A stretch of DNA of 64,000 nucleotides from Dryocola clanedunensis subsp. sulfonylureivorans (GCF_016756775.1 NZ_JAERMU010000018.1:36569-100568); one strand, 5' to 3'; numbered from the stretch's first letter, positions 36,136-47,542 are shown. Numbers and translations: made by a program. The notes: generated by a model from the letters alone, not told the origin.

Positions 36136-36453
36136 TTATGCCGTCGAAAGGTGTAAGAATTGACCACTTTGGTCAAAGGAGCAGGTAAAACCTTCCTGCC
36201 GAACAGTACTGCCTTTTATCTCAAAACTCCCCTGATACTGCTTAATATCCCGCAGGTTGATGCGTTGTTCACGCGTATTATAACGGTACGCCGCCTCCTG
36301 TTTGCAGGCTTCAAGCATCGCACTGCTTTGTGCCAGGGGCGGATGGGCCCGCTGGGCAAACTGAGGATGGTTCTCTTTCGTGCTACAGGCACTCAGCAGG
36401 AGCACCATCAGGGCGATTACCCAACAGCTATTTTTATTTTCAGGCATCATCAT
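36136..36453 (-). CDS. ysaB: YsaB-like lipoprotein
   Basis: The 105-residue protein has a lipobox (LLLSACSTKE) and is collinear with E. coli YsaB in its C-terminal half (YRYNTREQRINL, QYQGSFEIKGSTVRQEGFTC, FLHLS). Function is unknown. Two further ATG codons follow the chosen start and the exact start is uncertain. Location between glyQ and yiaH is as in E. coli; it is divergent from wecH. Confidence 0.88.
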   Translation of the reverse strand: MMMPENKNSCWVIALMVLLLSACSTKENHPQFAQRAHPPLAQSSAMLEACKQEAAYRYNTREQRINLRDIKQYQGSFEIKGSTVRQEGFTCSFDQSGQFLHLSTA

Positions 36454-36591
36454 TCACTATCAGTACGTTAAACTTATTGTTGTTATTAACAATTTATTGT
36501 CGACAGGCATTCTGCAAACCCGGTCAGCAGAAGGCAAGGTAGCGAGTAGAAACTCAGAAAAAACCATTTCAATAATGGTACAGAGGAACGA

Positions 36592-37587
36592 ATGCAGCAA
36601 AAAATTAACTGGATAGATAATCTGCGCGGCATCGCATGCCTGATGGTGGTGATGATCCATACCACAACTTGGTACATCACGAATGCGAACGTGGTCACTC
36701 CATTTAGTTGGGATTTGTCGAACGTGCTGAATTCGGCCTCGCGCGTTAGCGTGCCGCTGTTTTTTATGATTTCCGGCTACCTGTTTTTTGGTGAGCGCAG
36801 CGCGCAGCAGCGTCACTTTGTCCGCATCGGCCTCTGTCTGCTGTTCTATAGCGTGATTGCGCTCATCTATATCAAGCTTTTCACCCCTATTAGCGTCGGG
36901 CTTTCGCTGCGCTACATCCTGCAAAAACCGATCTTTTACCACCTGTGGTTCTTCTTCGCGATCATCGTCATCTATCTGCTTTCCCCACTTATTCAGGTTA
37001 AAAAGACTAATGCGATGGTCGTGCTGGGGCTGATGGTTTTACTGGGCGTAATCGCCAATCCGAACACCGTTCCACAGACGATCGGCAACATGAAGTGGCT
37101 GCCCATCAACCTCTACATTCGCGGCGATACCTTCTATTACGTGCTTTACGGTCTGCTGGGCCGGGCGGTCGGCATGCTCGACACGCAGAAGGGGTGGATT
37201 AGCGGACTGGCAGCGGGATTGTTCGCGCTGTGCGTGGTGTCTATTTCACTGGGGACACATATGCAGCTGGAAATAAACGGCAATTTCGCCGACACCTTCT
37301 ACGTTTACTGCGGCCCGCTCGTCTTTATTGCGGCAATCAGCCTGTTCGTGGTGGTTAAAAACTGTCTCAATGCCGGAGCCGTGCCCGGACTTGCGCTGAT
37401 TTCGCGCTATTCGCTGGGGATATACGGCTTCCACGCGCTGATCATCCACTTCCTGCGCACCCACGGCTACCAGGTTACGGCCTGGCCGGTGCTGGATATT
37501 CTGTGGATCTTCGGGGCCACGCTCGCGGGCAGCCTGCTGCTTTCCATGGGGCTGCAGCGTCTCGATACCAGAAGGCTGGTGAGCTAA
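36592..37587 (+). CDS. wecH: Inner-membrane O-acetyltransferase WecH (YiaH)
   Basis: The 331-residue acyltransferase_3 family protein has about ten helices. The typical N-terminal [20 protein letters not shown] carries the catalytic His of the family, followed by [16 protein letters not shown]. In E. coli the YiaH protein O-acetylates enterobacterial common antigen. GAGGAA lies just before the ATG. Its end overlaps the convergent AraC-family gene by four bases. Confidence 0.92.
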   Translation: MQQKINWIDNLRGIACLMVVMIHTTTWYITNANVVTPFSWDLSNVLNSASRVSVPLFFMISGYLFFGERSAQQRHFVRIGLCLLFYSVIALIYIKLFTPISVGLSLRYILQKPIFYHLWFFFAIIVIYLLSPLIQVKKTNAMVVLGLMVLLGVIANPNTVPQTIGNMKWLPINLYIRGDTFYYVLYGLLGRAVGMLDTQKGWISGLAAGLFALCVVSISLGTHMQLEINGNFADTFYVYCGPLVFIAAISLFVVVKNCLNAGAVPGLALISRYSLGIYGFHALIIHFLRTHGYQVTAWPVLDILWIFGATLAGSLLLSMGLQRLDTRRLVS

Positions 37588-38504
37588 ACGATATTGCGCG
37601 CGCGGGCGCGGTGGAGCTGGCGGGGGGAAGAAAACCCCGCCGCCACCGCCGCCTGTTCCATGCGCTGCCCCTGCAATAAACGCTGCTCGGCGACCGCCAG
37701 CCGCAGCTGTTCCAGATAGTCCCGCACCGATATCCCCAGATGCTGCTGGAAAAGCCGCGATAAATGCCGCGAACTGACGTGGACCCGCCCGGCGATCTCC
37801 TCCACTCCCCAGGCTGACTCCGGCGAGGCCGACAGCAAATCCTGAGCGCGATGCACCGCGGGATGAATATGGTTACGGTAGCGCAGCCACGGTGAAAGCT
37901 GCGGGTCGTCCCCCGAGCGGCGGAACCAGACCACCATCTCCCGGGCGACGTCGAGCGCCGCTTTTGGCCCGCAGTAGCGGTTTATCAGGTGCAGCGACAG
38001 GTCGATACCGGAGGTGATCCCGGCGCTCGTCCAGATGCCCCTGTCCTCAATGAAAATCCGGTTGTCCTTAACCTGGGCGGCAGGCGCTGCGGCGCGCAGT
38101 CTTGCCAGCACGTCATGATGGGTGGTGCACTGTATGCCGGTGAGCAGCCCGGCCCTGGCGGCGAGCAGCGAACCGGAGCAGACGCACATCAGGTTGATCT
38201 GCTGGCTGTGGATCTGCGGCTGCAGGCGGGTGAGCCAGCGGCGCACGGCTTCCGCCTGCGGGGTATCGAAGAAATGATTAGAATCGCTGACGCCCGGCAG
38301 CACCAGCAGGCTGCCGGGGGGCAGGCTCTCCGGCAGCGGTTCAATGCCGCCGAAGCTAAGGCCGATAGAGGTGGCGACCTGCGGGTCCGGGCCGATAAAG
38401 CGCAGGTGGAACGCATCCCCCGCCAGCACCAGCGTCTCCGCCGGGCCGGTCAGATCCAGCGATAAAACACCGGGCAGCACCACGAACCAGACCCCAATAC
38501 TCAC
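37584..38504 (-). CDS. GlxA-like regulator: DJ-1/PfpI domain plus AraC DNA-binding domain
   Basis: The 306-residue protein has an N-terminal DJ-1/PfpI-like domain (residues about 1-175, with the nucleophile-elbow-like [13 protein letters not shown]) and a C-terminal AraC domain ([30 protein letters not shown]). Such proteins regulate nearby catabolic genes. GTG 38504 overlaps the upstream isochorismatase stop (GTGA), so the two genes are translationally coupled and this one probably controls its own operon. The last helix-turn-helix looks short compared with typical AraC domains. Confidence 0.85.
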   Translation of the reverse strand: MSIGVWFVVLPGVLSLDLTGPAETLVLAGDAFHLRFIGPDPQVATSIGLSFGGIEPLPESLPPGSLLVLPGVSDSNHFFDTPQAEAVRRWLTRLQPQIHSQQINLMCVCSGSLLAARAGLLTGIQCTTHHDVLARLRAAAPAAQVKDNRIFIEDRGIWTSAGITSGIDLSLHLINRYCGPKAALDVAREMVVWFRRSGDDPQLSPWLRYRNHIHPAVHRAQDLLSASPESAWGVEEIAGRVHVSSRHLSRLFQQHLGISVRDYLEQLRLAVAEQRLLQGQRMEQAAVAAGFSSPRQLHRARARNIV

Positions 38505-39043
38505 GATAAAGACTCCAGGCACTCGGCGACGGTTTGAACTTCGGCAAAGCGCCCCGCCAGCACCGTTTCGGTACGGTGGCGCAGGGTCGCGGCATCCAGC
38601 GTAACGCCTTTCCAGCGCATCGGGAAGGTGAGCATCGCCTCGCTGACAAAAGAAACCCGGTAGCCGAGATCTGACGCAACGCGGGTGGTGGTTTCACAGC
38701 ACTGCTCGGTGCGAATGCCGCAGATAATCAGGTGACTGATATCCCTTGTGCGCAGCCAGTGGTCGAGGCCGGTATCCGTGAAGGCGTTATGCACGTGCTT
38801 CCGGAAGGTCACTTCAGCCGTATGGTGTAAAAAAGGCATCGCCTGAACGTGGCCGGAGGCCAGCGAGAAAGGCCCCTGCTCATCAACGTGAAAGATATCT
38901 ACTACCGGCAGGCGCAGGTCCTGGCAGCCCGCAATCAGCCGGGTTATCGCCTGCTGAAAGGTGGGAACGTCATCTTCCTGCCAGTAGTCGCGATGAAAAA
39001 AGGACTGTTGGGTATCAATGTTGATCAAAGCGCAACGGGACAT
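38501..39043 (-). CDS. Isochorismatase-like cysteine hydrolase
   Basis: The 180-residue protein shows the family triad: Asp in ALINIDTQQSFF, Lys in FRKHVHNAF and Cys in CGIRTEQCCETTTRVASDLG. Family members hydrolyse amides or vinyl ethers (nicotinamidase, N-carbamoyl-sarcosine amidase and others); the substrate here is unknown. ATG 39043 has GGAG upstream. It forms an operon with the DJ-1/AraC regulator and replaces the yiaAB genes found at this place in E. coli. Confidence 0.88.
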   Translation of the reverse strand: MSRCALINIDTQQSFFHRDYWQEDDVPTFQQAITRLIAGCQDLRLPVVDIFHVDEQGPFSLASGHVQAMPFLHHTAEVTFRKHVHNAFTDTGLDHWLRTRDISHLIICGIRTEQCCETTTRVASDLGYRVSFVSEAMLTFPMRWKGVTLDAATLRHRTETVLAGRFAEVQTVAECLESLS

Positions 39044-39158
39044 TTTCGGACTCCTCATCGGTGGGTATGAAGCCATTGTTGCAAGGGATGAGGCGGCTGC
39101 TAATACCAAAAACGGACAGGATAAGGGTGGTTTGGGACGTGTATTAGTCGGATTCAAG

Positions 39159-39220
39159 TCGGATGACGCTGCGCCTGGCCGACCTGTAAACGGGTGGATA
39201 AGCGCAGGCGCCATCCACCG
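39159..39220. repeat. REP pair between xylB and isochorismatase gene
   Basis: Inverted units lie at about 39159-39187 (gtcggatgacgctgcgcctggccgacct) and 39190-39220 (cgggtggataagcgcaggcgccatccacc). Confidence 0.8.
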
Positions 39221-39231
39221 TGTGAAACAAC

Positions 39232-40686
39232 TCAGGACATCAGCGGCAGCAGCTGCTGGTAAATCTGGTTAAACACCTGGCGACGCCCGGCATATTTCTG
39301 GTGGCGCGCCATATCCGGCCGGTGCTGCTGCTCAAGGGGAAGCTGCGGCAGCAACGATTGCAGCGGCTGCCCCGGTGACATCGCAATCTGTGCCAGCCGC
39401 GCTGCGCCAAGCGCCGGGCCGACGTCGCCGCCGGTGCGGTAATCCAGCGTTTGCCCGCTGATATCCGCCAGCATTTGCCGCCAGTAAGGGCTGCGCGCGC
39501 CGCCGCCGATAAGCGTTATGCTCTTCGGCGTAATGCCGCAGGAGTGCACCACGTCCATACCGTCTGCCAGCGCATAGCCCACGCCTTCAAGCACCGCACG
39601 GGCTAACTCCGCCGGGCCGTGCTGATGGCTCAGGCCAAAGAACACGCCCTTCGCCTGCGGGTTGTTGTGCGGGGTGCGTTCCCCGGAGAGGTACGGCAGG
39701 AACCACACCACGCCAGCATCCTCATTGGCCTGTTCCGCCGCGGCAAGCAAAGCGGGAACGCTGCCCAGCCCGGTTAATCTGGCTGCCCAGTCCAGGCAGG
39801 AGGCCGCGCTGAGCATGACCGACATCAGGTGCCAGCGGTTTGGCAAGGCGTGACAGAAACTGTGAACCGCGCTTTCCGGTTTGCTGCGGAAGCCGTCGCT
39901 GACCGCAAAGTAAACGCCGGAAGTCCCCAGCGACAGCATGGCCTGGCCCGCATCGACCATGCCGACGCTGACGGCACCCGCCGCGTTATCGCCGCCGCCC
40001 GCCACTACCGGCACGGCGGGCATCTTCCAGGCACCGGCAACGTCTGCCTTCAGCACGCCGGTAATCTCGCTGCCTTCGAAAAGCTGCGGCATATGCTGGC
40101 GGCTAAGGCGACAGGCATCGAGCATCGTGTCGCTCCAGTCGCGCTTTGCCACGTCCAGCCACATCGTACCCGCCGCGTCGGACATGTCGCTTGCGAACTC
40201 GCCCGTCATGCGCAGGCGCAGATAGTCCTTCGGCAGCAGGACTTTGTTAATTTGCGAGAAAATTTCCGGCTCGTGGCGTTCCACCCACAGCAGTTTTGGC
40301 GCGGTGAAGCCCGGCATCATCAGGTTGCCGGTGAGCTCGCGGGAGCCTTCAACGTTGGCTTCCAGCAGCGCGCACTCTTCGCCGCTGCGGCCGTCGTTCC
40401 ATAAAATCGCGGGGCGTAAAACCTGCTGTTTGCTGTCCAGTAATGTTGCGCCGTGCATCTGCCCGGCAATGCCCATGGCTTTTACGCCCTGCAAAGAGTG
40501 CTGCTCACCAAGCGCTTTCATCGCCCGGTCCGTTGCCTGCCACCAGGACTCAGGATCCTGTTCCGACCACAGGGGATGCGGACGAGAGACGCTCAAAGGC
40601 TCCGTGCGGGATGCCAGCACCTCGCCGTTCTCGCCGAGCAAAATCGCTTTTACGCCCGAGGTACCAAGGTCGATTCCGATGTACAT
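39232..40686 (-). CDS. xylB: Xylulokinase
   Basis: The 484-residue FGGY kinase matches E. coli XylB (MYIGIDLGTSGVKAILLGEN, MGIAGQMHGATLLD, LSLGTSGVYFAVSDGF, TLIGGGARSPYWRQMLADIS). It phosphorylates D-xylulose to xylulose 5-phosphate. It follows xylA on the same strand with a 58-base gap. Confidence 0.98.
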   Translation of the reverse strand: MYIGIDLGTSGVKAILLGENGEVLASRTEPLSVSRPHPLWSEQDPESWWQATDRAMKALGEQHSLQGVKAMGIAGQMHGATLLDSKQQVLRPAILWNDGRSGEECALLEANVEGSRELTGNLMMPGFTAPKLLWVERHEPEIFSQINKVLLPKDYLRLRMTGEFASDMSDAAGTMWLDVAKRDWSDTMLDACRLSRQHMPQLFEGSEITGVLKADVAGAWKMPAVPVVAGGGDNAAGAVSVGMVDAGQAMLSLGTSGVYFAVSDGFRSKPESAVHSFCHALPNRWHLMSVMLSAASCLDWAARLTGLGSVPALLAAAEQANEDAGVVWFLPYLSGERTPHNNPQAKGVFFGLSHQHGPAELARAVLEGVGYALADGMDVVHSCGITPKSITLIGGGARSPYWRQMLADISGQTLDYRTGGDVGPALGAARLAQIAMSPGQPLQSLLPQLPLEQQHRPDMARHQKYAGRRQVFNQIYQQLLPLMS

Positions 40687-40744
40687 AGTGGCAGTTCCTT
40701 ATTGCAGCGCCACGGTGCTCGTGGCGCAGACGGGGTGGAAAAAC

Positions 40745-42067
40745 TTACTTATCGAACAGATAGTGGTTAACCAGGTTTTCCAGCAGCTCCTGATGGCCGC
40801 TCTGGTGCTGCGGTGCCAGGTTGTGCTGCTCAGCGTACTGCGCAATCTGCGCCAGCGACATCTGTCCCTTCAGAATTTGCTGGCCCAGTTCACCATTCCA
40901 GCCCGCGTAGCGTTTTGCCACGCGTTTATCCAGCTCGCCGTCTTCTATCATGCGGGCCGCGATTTTCAGGGACAGCGCCATGACGTCCATGGCACCAATA
41001 TGGCCGTAGAACAGATCGTATTTGTCGGTGCTCTGACGACGAACCTTGGCGTCGAAGTTCAGCCCGCCGGTCGCAAAGCCGCCCGCCTTGAGGATTTCGT
41101 ACATCACTAAAGCGTTTTCTTCCACGCTGTTCGGGAACTGGTCGGTATCCCAGCCCAGCTGCGGGTCGCCGCGGTTGGCATCCACGGAGCCGAAGATGCC
41201 CAGAGCGATGGCGCTGGCGATTTCATGGTGGAAAGAGTGGCCCGCAAGCGTGGCGTGGTTAGCTTCGATGTTTACCTTGATCTCTTTTTCCAGGCCGAAC
41301 TGCTTCAGGAAGCCGTAAACCGTGGCGACGTCGTAGTCGTACTGGTGCTTGGTCGGCTCCTGCGGTTTTGGCTCTATGAGCAGCGTGCCGCGGAAACCAA
41401 TTTTATGTTTGTGCTCAACCACCATCTGCATGAAGCGGCCGATTTGCTCGCGCTCCTGGCGCAGGTCGGTGTTCAGCAGGGATTCGTAGCCTTCACGCCC
41501 ACCCCACAGCACGTAGTTTTCACCGCCCAGCTGGTGCGTTGCGTTCATGGCTGCCACAACCTGAGAGGCCGCCCAGGAGAACACTTCCGGGTCCGGGTTG
41601 GTGGCGGCGCCTGCGCCGTAGCGCGGGTTGGTGAAGCAGTTTGCCGTGCCCCACAGCAGCTTAACGCCCGTCTCCTGCTGCTTTTGCGCCAGCAGTTCAG
41701 TCATCTGCGCGAAGTTGTTCAGATACTCTTTTAAGGAGGCCCCTTCCGGGGAGACGTCGACATCGTGGAAGCAGTAGTAGGGCACGTTCAGCTTGTGGAA
41801 AAATTCGAAGGCGACGTCGGCCTTACGTTTTGCCAGCGCCAGCGCGTCACCGGCCTGCTGCCACGGGCGCTCGAACGCGCCAACGCCGAACATATCTGCC
41901 CCGTTCCAGCAGAAGGTGTGCCAGTAGCAGGCGGCGAAGCGCAGATGCTCCTCCATGCGCTTGCCCAGCACCAGCTCATCAGGGTTGTAGTGGCGGAACG
42001 CCAGCGGATTGGTGGATTTAGGGCCTTCAAAGCGAACTTTATCTAACTGGTCGAAATAGGCTTGCAT
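40745..42067 (-). CDS. xylA: Xylose isomerase
   Basis: The 440-residue protein, equal in length to E. coli XylA, has the catalytic [13 protein letters not shown] and metal-site regions [16 protein letters not shown] and [19 protein letters not shown]. It converts D-xylose to D-xylulose. First gene of the leftward xylAB operon, controlled by XylR from the shared region with xylF. Confidence 0.98.
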   Translation of the reverse strand: MQAYFDQLDKVRFEGPKSTNPLAFRHYNPDELVLGKRMEEHLRFAACYWHTFCWNGADMFGVGAFERPWQQAGDALALAKRKADVAFEFFHKLNVPYYCFHDVDVSPEGASLKEYLNNFAQMTELLAQKQQETGVKLLWGTANCFTNPRYGAGAATNPDPEVFSWAASQVVAAMNATHQLGGENYVLWGGREGYESLLNTDLRQEREQIGRFMQMVVEHKHKIGFRGTLLIEPKPQEPTKHQYDYDVATVYGFLKQFGLEKEIKVNIEANHATLAGHSFHHEIASAIALGIFGSVDANRGDPQLGWDTDQFPNSVEENALVMYEILKAGGFATGGLNFDAKVRRQSTDKYDLFYGHIGAMDVMALSLKIAARMIEDGELDKRVAKRYAGWNGELGQQILKGQMSLAQIAQYAEQHNLAPQHQSGHQELLENLVNHYLFDK

Positions 42068-42445
42068 AATGAACTCCGTAATCAGGAAAACGAGCGACCG
42101 GGCGAATGGAATGTCCGTTTATCCTAGATTTTCCGCGGCGGATGCTCAATTACGTTATTTCACACTGCGCTTTAGAGAATACCCAAACGTGCGCCACCTC
42201 GCAAAAAATGCTGAAAAATAATCAGCGAAATCATTCGAGGCCTATTCCATAAATTATGAGAAACAATGAGCGGGCTAATTTAAAAGAAGATCCCCATCAT
42301 AAATTGACAATTAAACCAAAAAGCGTAATGGGAAAATAAAAATCTGTAATTGATGATTATTCAAACAGCGTCAACAATTCCCTGCGTCTGCACCCGTTCA
42401 TCCTTCTTTAATCCGAATAATCACCACCCTACAGGTAACAATAAT
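42068..42445. promoter_or_regulatory. Divergent xylA/xylF control region
   Basis: An AT-rich 378-base region separates the divergent xylA and xylF genes. In E. coli this interval carries two XylR sites and a central CRP site. I see an AT-rich inner part (42230-42370) and no gene, but cannot place the sites with certainty by eye. Confidence 0.6.
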
Positions 42446-43438
42446 ATGAAGATTAAGAACCTCTTACTGACACTATGTGCATCGCTGGTACTCACCAGCG
42501 TGAGCGGCATCGCCAAAGAAGTTAAAATCGGTATGGCCATTGATGACCTGCGCCTTGAGCGCTGGCAGAAAGACCGCGATATCTTCGTGAAGAAAGCGGA
42601 ATCGCTGGGGGCGAAGGTGTTTGTCCAGTCAGCCAACGGCAACGAAGAGACCCAGATGTCGCAAATTGAAAACATGATCAACCGCGGCGTGGATGTGCTG
42701 GTCATTATTCCCTACAACGGACAGGTATTAAGTAACGTGGTCGCCGAGGCGAAACGTGAAGGCATAAAAGTATTAGCTTACGACCGCATGATTAATAATG
42801 CGGATATTGATTATTACATCTCTTTCGACAATGAGAAAGTCGGCGAACTTCAGGCGCAAAGCATTGTTGATAAAGTGCCTTCCGGTAATTATTTCTTAAT
42901 GGGCGGCTCGCCGGTTGATAATAACGCCAAGCTTTTCCGCGCCGGGCAGATGAAAGTCTTAAAACCCTATATTGATAGCGGGAAAATAAAAGTGGTGGGC
43001 GATCAGTGGGCGGACGGCTGGCTGCCGGAAAACGCGCTGAAAATTATGGAAAATGCCCTGACGGCGAACAACAACAAAATTGATGCCGTCGTCGCCTCAA
43101 ACGATGCCACCGCAGGCGGGGCCATTCAGGCTCTTAGCGCGCAAGGGCTGGCGGGCAAAGTGGCTATTTCCGGTCAGGATGCGGATCTGGCGGGGGTGAA
43201 GCGCATTATGGCGGGTACGCAAACCATGACGGTTTATAAGCCGATCACCAAACTGGCGAATACCGCAGCGGAAATTGCCGTGGAGCTGGGCGAAGGCAAA
43301 ACGCCGGCTTCGGACGCCAGACTCAATAACGGCCTGAAAGATGTCCCTTCCCGTCTGTTAACGCCAGTCGAAGTCGATAAGGCCAATATCGACAGCACCG
43401 TGGTGGCGGACGGCTTCCACAAGAAGAGCGAGCTGTAA
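42446..43438 (+). CDS. xylF: D-xylose ABC transporter periplasmic binding protein
   Basis: The 330-residue protein has the same length as E. coli XylF and near identity (EVKIGMAIDDLRLERWQKDR, VFVQSANGNEETQMSQIENM). Its signal peptide spans about residues 1-23. ATG 42446 was chosen by alignment; the longer frame to 42350 is untranslated leader. First gene of xylFGHR. Confidence 0.98.
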   Translation: MKIKNLLLTLCASLVLTSVSGIAKEVKIGMAIDDLRLERWQKDRDIFVKKAESLGAKVFVQSANGNEETQMSQIENMINRGVDVLVIIPYNGQVLSNVVAEAKREGIKVLAYDRMINNADIDYYISFDNEKVGELQAQSIVDKVPSGNYFLMGGSPVDNNAKLFRAGQMKVLKPYIDSGKIKVVGDQWADGWLPENALKIMENALTANNNKIDAVVASNDATAGGAIQALSAQGLAGKVAISGQDADLAGVKRIMAGTQTMTVYKPITKLANTAAEIAVELGEGKTPASDARLNNGLKDVPSRLLTPVEVDKANIDSTVVADGFHKKSEL

Positions 43439-43495
43439 CCTTTTCGCCCGTGGCACGCTGCGGGCGGCAACCTTTAGCCAGACGGGGGAAGGGTT

Positions 43496-45037
43496 ATGCC
43501 TTACTTGCTGGAAATGAAACAGATCACCAAGGCTTTTGGCGTGGTGAAGGCGGTGGATAACGTCAGCCTGTCGCTCAACGCCGGGGAAGTGATGTCCCTG
43601 TGCGGAGAGAACGGCTCCGGAAAATCCACGCTGATGAAAGTGCTGTGCGGCATTTACCCCTACGGCAGCTATGAGGGCGAAATCTGGTTTGCGGGAGAAA
43701 AGCTCCAGGCCGCCCACATTCGCGACACCGAACGCAAGGGTATCGCCATCATCCACCAGGAGCTGGCGCTGGTGAAGCACCTCACTATTCTTGAGAACAT
43801 TTTTCTCGGCGCTGAAATCACCCGCTTTGGCGTGCTGGACTACGAAAGCATGACCCTGCGCTGCCAGAAGCTGCTTGCGCAGGTCAGCCTGAATATTTCC
43901 CCTGACACGCGAGTGGGCGAGCTGGGGCTGGGGCAGCAGCAGCTGGTGGAAATCGCCAAGGCGCTGAATAAACAGGTGCGGCTGCTGATTCTGGATGAGC
44001 CAACGGCCTCGCTCACCGAACAGGAAACGGCCATTTTACTGAGAATTATTCGCGATCTTCAGGATCACGGCATCGCCTGTATCTACATCTCCCACAAGCT
44101 CAACGAGGTGAAAGCGATCTCCGACACCATCTGCGTGATCCGCGACGGGCAGCCGATAGGCACGCGGGATGCGGCCCAGATGAGCGAGGATGACATTATT
44201 ACCATGATGGTGGGTCGTGAGCTGACGGCCCTCTATCCCAGCGAGCCGCACCAGACCGGCGAGGAGATCCTGCGCGTTGAGCATCTCACCGCCTGGCACC
44301 CGGTTAACCGGCAGATCAAACGGGTGAACGACGTGTCGTTTTTCCTGCGTAAAGGGGAGATTCTGGGCATTGCCGGGCTGGTCGGGGCAGGGCGCACCGA
44401 GGCGGTCCAGTGCCTGTTCGGCGTCTGGCCGGGCAGGTCGGAGGGACAGATCTACATCGACAACAGGCCGGTAAAAATCAGCCGCTGCCAGCAGGCTATC
44501 GCACACGGCATCGCCATGGTGCCGGAAGACCGCAAAAGAGACGGCATCGTGCCGGTGATGGCGGTGGGGCAGAACATCACGCTGGCCTCGCTGGGGCAGT
44601 TTTCCGGCGCGTTATCAAGCCTGGACGACGCCGCCGAACAAAACTGCATCCTGCAGTCCATTCAGCGGCTGAAGGTGAAAACCTCCTCGCCGGAGCTGGC
44701 CATCGGTCGCCTGAGCGGCGGCAACCAGCAAAAGGCCATTCTTGCCCGCTGCCTGCTGCTCAACCCGCGCATTCTTATCCTTGACGAGCCCACGCGCGGC
44801 ATTGATATCGGGGCCAAATACGAAATCTACAAGCTGATAAACCAGCTCGTGCAGCAGGGCATAGCGGTGATTGTCATCTCCTCTGAGCTGCCCGAGGTGC
44901 TGGGGCTGAGCGACCGGGTGCTGGTGATGCACGAGGGGCGTATCAAAGCCGATTTGATCAATAACAACCTGACCCAGGAACAGGTTATGGAAGCCGCACT
45001 GAGGAGTGACCACCATGTCGAAAAGCAACCCGTCTGA
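43496..45037 (+). CDS. xylG: D-xylose ABC transporter ATP-binding protein
   Basis: The 513-residue double ABC ATPase has Walker [10 protein letters not shown], signature-like [14 protein letters not shown] and [10 protein letters not shown] in the first half; [23 protein letters not shown] and [13 protein letters not shown] in the second. It powers XylH. Its end overlaps the start of xylH by 23 bases. Confidence 0.98.
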   Translation: MPYLLEMKQITKAFGVVKAVDNVSLSLNAGEVMSLCGENGSGKSTLMKVLCGIYPYGSYEGEIWFAGEKLQAAHIRDTERKGIAIIHQELALVKHLTILENIFLGAEITRFGVLDYESMTLRCQKLLAQVSLNISPDTRVGELGLGQQQLVEIAKALNKQVRLLILDEPTASLTEQETAILLRIIRDLQDHGIACIYISHKLNEVKAISDTICVIRDGQPIGTRDAAQMSEDDIITMMVGRELTALYPSEPHQTGEEILRVEHLTAWHPVNRQIKRVNDVSFFLRKGEILGIAGLVGAGRTEAVQCLFGVWPGRSEGQIYIDNRPVKISRCQQAIAHGIAMVPEDRKRDGIVPVMAVGQNITLASLGQFSGALSSLDDAAEQNCILQSIQRLKVKTSSPELAIGRLSGGNQQKAILARCLLLNPRILILDEPTRGIDIGAKYEIYKLINQLVQQGIAVIVISSELPEVLGLSDRVLVMHEGRIKADLINNNLTQEQVMEAALRSDHHVEKQPV

Positions 45038-46196
45038 AATCAAACTGGCGGCCCCGCTGGCGACCCTGTTTGCCGGCCTGAAGGCGATGAATCTGCAGGT
45101 GTTTGTGATGATTGCCGCGATTGTGGCCATCGTGCTGTTCTTTACCTGGACCACCGACGGCGCCTATCTGAGCGCGCGTAACGTCTCTAACCTGCTGCGC
45201 CAGACGGCCATTACCGGCATTCTGGCGGTGGGCATGGTGTTCGTGATTATCTCGGCGGAAATCGATCTCTCCGTCGGCTCGATGATGGGGCTGCTGGGGG
45301 GCGTGGCGGCAATCTTTGACGTCTGGCTGGGCTGGCCGCTGCCGTTAACCATTGTGGTTACGCTCGCGCTCGGCCTGGTGCTCGGGGCGTGGAACGGCTG
45401 GTGGGTTGCCTATCGCAAGGTGCCGTCGTTTATCGTCACTCTTGCGGGCATGCTGGCGTTTCGCGGCGTACTAATCGGCATTACCAACGGCACCACGGTT
45501 TCGCCGACGAGCGCGGCCATGTCGCAAATCGGCCAGAGCTACCTGCCGGACGGCATCGGCTTTGGCGCGGGCGTGCTGGCGCTGGTGGCCTTTGTCGGCT
45601 GGCAGTGGCGGCTGCGAATGCGCCGTCAGGCGCTGGGGCTGGTCACGCCAGCCTCCACCGGCGTCGTGGGGCGGCAGGCCATCACGGCTGTGATTGTGCT
45701 GGGGGCGATATGGCTGCTCAACGACTACCGTGGCGTCCCCACGCCGGTGCTCATTTTGACCCTGCTGCTGCTGGCGGGGATGTTTATGGCTACCCGCACC
45801 GCCTTTGGCCGCCGCATCTATGCCATTGGCGGCAATATCGAAGCGGCGCGGCTTTCCGGGATTAACGTCGAGCGCACCAAGCTGGCGGTCTTCGCTATCA
45901 ACGGCCTGATGGTGGCCATTGCCGGGCTGATCCTCAGCTCGCGCCTGGGGGCCGGTTCGCCTTCTGCGGGGAATATCGCCGAACTGGATGCCATCGCCGC
46001 CTGCGTCATCGGCGGCACCAGCCTTGCCGGGGGCATCGGCAGCGTCGCCGGGGCCGTCATGGGGGCCTTTATTATGGCTTCGCTGGATAACGGCATGAGT
46101 ATGATGGACGTGCCGACCTTCTGGCAGTACATCGTTAAGGGGGCCATTTTACTGCTGGCGGTGTGGATGGATTCCGCCACCAAGCGCCGGGCGTGA
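45015..46196 (+). CDS. xylH: D-xylose ABC transporter permease
   Basis: The 393-residue CUT2 permease has the E. coli length. Motifs include [37 protein letters not shown] and [20 protein letters not shown] 45015 with GAGGAG upstream was chosen over GTG 45006. A hairpin follows the stop. Confidence 0.98.
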   Translation: MSKSNPSEIKLAAPLATLFAGLKAMNLQVFVMIAAIVAIVLFFTWTTDGAYLSARNVSNLLRQTAITGILAVGMVFVIISAEIDLSVGSMMGLLGGVAAIFDVWLGWPLPLTIVVTLALGLVLGAWNGWWVAYRKVPSFIVTLAGMLAFRGVLIGITNGTTVSPTSAAMSQIGQSYLPDGIGFGAGVLALVAFVGWQWRLRMRRQALGLVTPASTGVVGRQAITAVIVLGAIWLLNDYRGVPTPVLILTLLLLAGMFMATRTAFGRRIYAIGGNIEAARLSGINVERTKLAVFAINGLMVAIAGLILSSRLGAGSPSAGNIAELDAIAACVIGGTSLAGGIGSVAGAVMGAFIMASLDNGMSMMDVPTFWQYIVKGAILLLAVWMDSATKRRA

Positions 46197-46218
46197 GAAT
46201 GTGCAGGCGATCACAATG

Positions 46219-46241
46219 CCGGGGAACGAAACCCCGGTTTT
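46219..46241 (+). terminator. Hairpin between xylH and xylR
   Basis: CCGGGG/CCCCGG with a six-base loop and a short TTTT tail. It probably lowers read-through so that xylR is expressed below xylFGH. Confidence 0.6.
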
Positions 46242-46290
46242 GCACACGGCTATGGTATTCAAATACCGGGTAATTTCAGGAATCTTTAGC

Positions 46291-47469
46291 ATGTTTGAGA
46301 AGCGTCATCGCATTACGTTGTTATTCAATGCCAACAAAGCCTACGACCGTCAGGTGGTAGAGGGTGTGGGTGAATATTTGCAGGCGTCTCAATCAGAATG
46401 GGACATCTTTATCGAAGAAGATTTTCGAGCGCGTATAGACAATATTAAGGAGTGTTTAGGCGACGGTGTGATTGCCGATTTTGACGATGAAGAGATCCAA
46501 CGATTACTCCACGGGGCCGATGTGCCCATCGTGGGCGTCGGCGGCTCCTATCACCTGGCGGAAAACTATCCCCCGGTGCACTACATCGCCACCGACAACT
46601 TCGCGCTGGTGCAGAGCGCCTTTTTGCACCTGAAGGAAAAGGGCGTGAACCGCTTTGCGTTCTACGGGCTGCCCGGCTCCAGCAACAAGCGCTGGGCAGT
46701 TGAGCGGGAACATGCGTTTCGCCAGCTGGTGGCGGAAGAGAAGTACCGCGGCGTGGTTTACCAGGGCATAGAAACCGCCCCGGAAAACTGGCAGCACGCG
46801 CAGAACCGCCTGGCGGACTGGGTGCAAACACTGCCGCCACAAACAGGTATTATCGCCGTGACGGATGCCCGCGCCCGCCATTTGCTCCAGGTATGCGAGC
46901 ATTTGCATATTCCGGTGCCGGAAAAACTGTGCGTGATTGGCATCGATAACGAAGAGCTGACGCGCTATCTCTCCAGAGTCGCCCTGTCTTCCGTGGCGCA
47001 GGGAACGAGGCAAATGGGCTATCAGGCCGCGAAACTGCTGCACCGCCTGCTGGACAAAGAAGCGCTACAGCTTCAGCGTGTTCTGGTACCGCCGGTACGC
47101 GTGGTAGAACGCCGCTCGACGGATTACCGCTCGCTGCATGACCCAGCGGTCATTCAGGCCATGCACTACATCCGAAATCATGCCTGTAAAGGCATTAAGG
47201 TGGAGCAGGTACTGGATGCGGTGGGGATCTCACGTTCGAATCTTGAAAAGCGCTTTAAAGAAGAGGTGGGTGAAACTATCCATGCGGTGATTCATGCGGA
47301 AAAATTAGAAAAGGCACGCAGTTTGCTGATCTCTACTTCATTGTCGATAAACGAAATTTCACAAATGTGCGGCTACCCTTCACTGCAATACTTCTATTCA
47401 GTATTTAAAAAAGAGTATGACGCCACGCCAAAAGAACACCGCGAACGCTTTAGCGAAATTTTAGTTTAG
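46291..47469 (+). CDS. xylR: Xylose operon activator XylR
   Basis: The 392-residue protein equals E. coli XylR in length. It combines an N-terminal LacI-type sugar-binding domain (RITLLFNANKAYDRQVVEGV, GVGGSYHLAENYPPVHYIAT) with a C-terminal AraC domain (VEQVLDAVGISRSNLEKRFK, ISQMCGYPSLQYFYSVFKKE). It binds xylose and activates xylAB and xylFGHR. ATG 46291 was chosen by alignment; the frame extension through the hairpin is rejected. Confidence 0.97.
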   Translation: MFEKRHRITLLFNANKAYDRQVVEGVGEYLQASQSEWDIFIEEDFRARIDNIKECLGDGVIADFDDEEIQRLLHGADVPIVGVGGSYHLAENYPPVHYIATDNFALVQSAFLHLKEKGVNRFAFYGLPGSSNKRWAVEREHAFRQLVAEEKYRGVVYQGIETAPENWQHAQNRLADWVQTLPPQTGIIAVTDARARHLLQVCEHLHIPVPEKLCVIGIDNEELTRYLSRVALSSVAQGTRQMGYQAAKLLHRLLDKEALQLQRVLVPPVRVVERRSTDYRSLHDPAVIQAMHYIRNHACKGIKVEQVLDAVGISRSNLEKRFKEEVGETIHAVIHAEKLEKARSLLISTSLSINEISQMCGYPSLQYFYSVFKKEYDATPKEHRERFSEILV

Positions 47470-47484
47470 ATTTATTGGGAATAA

Positions 47485-47510
47485 AAAACGCCTTCGAATG
47501 AAGGCGTTTT
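47485..47510 (+). terminator. Terminator between xylR and bax
   Basis: AAAACGCCTTC/GAAGGCGTTTT hairpin; the A and T runs on both sides suit both convergent genes. Confidence 0.85.
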
Positions 47511-47542
47511 AAAATACATTCGATTAACGGCTAATTAACAAA

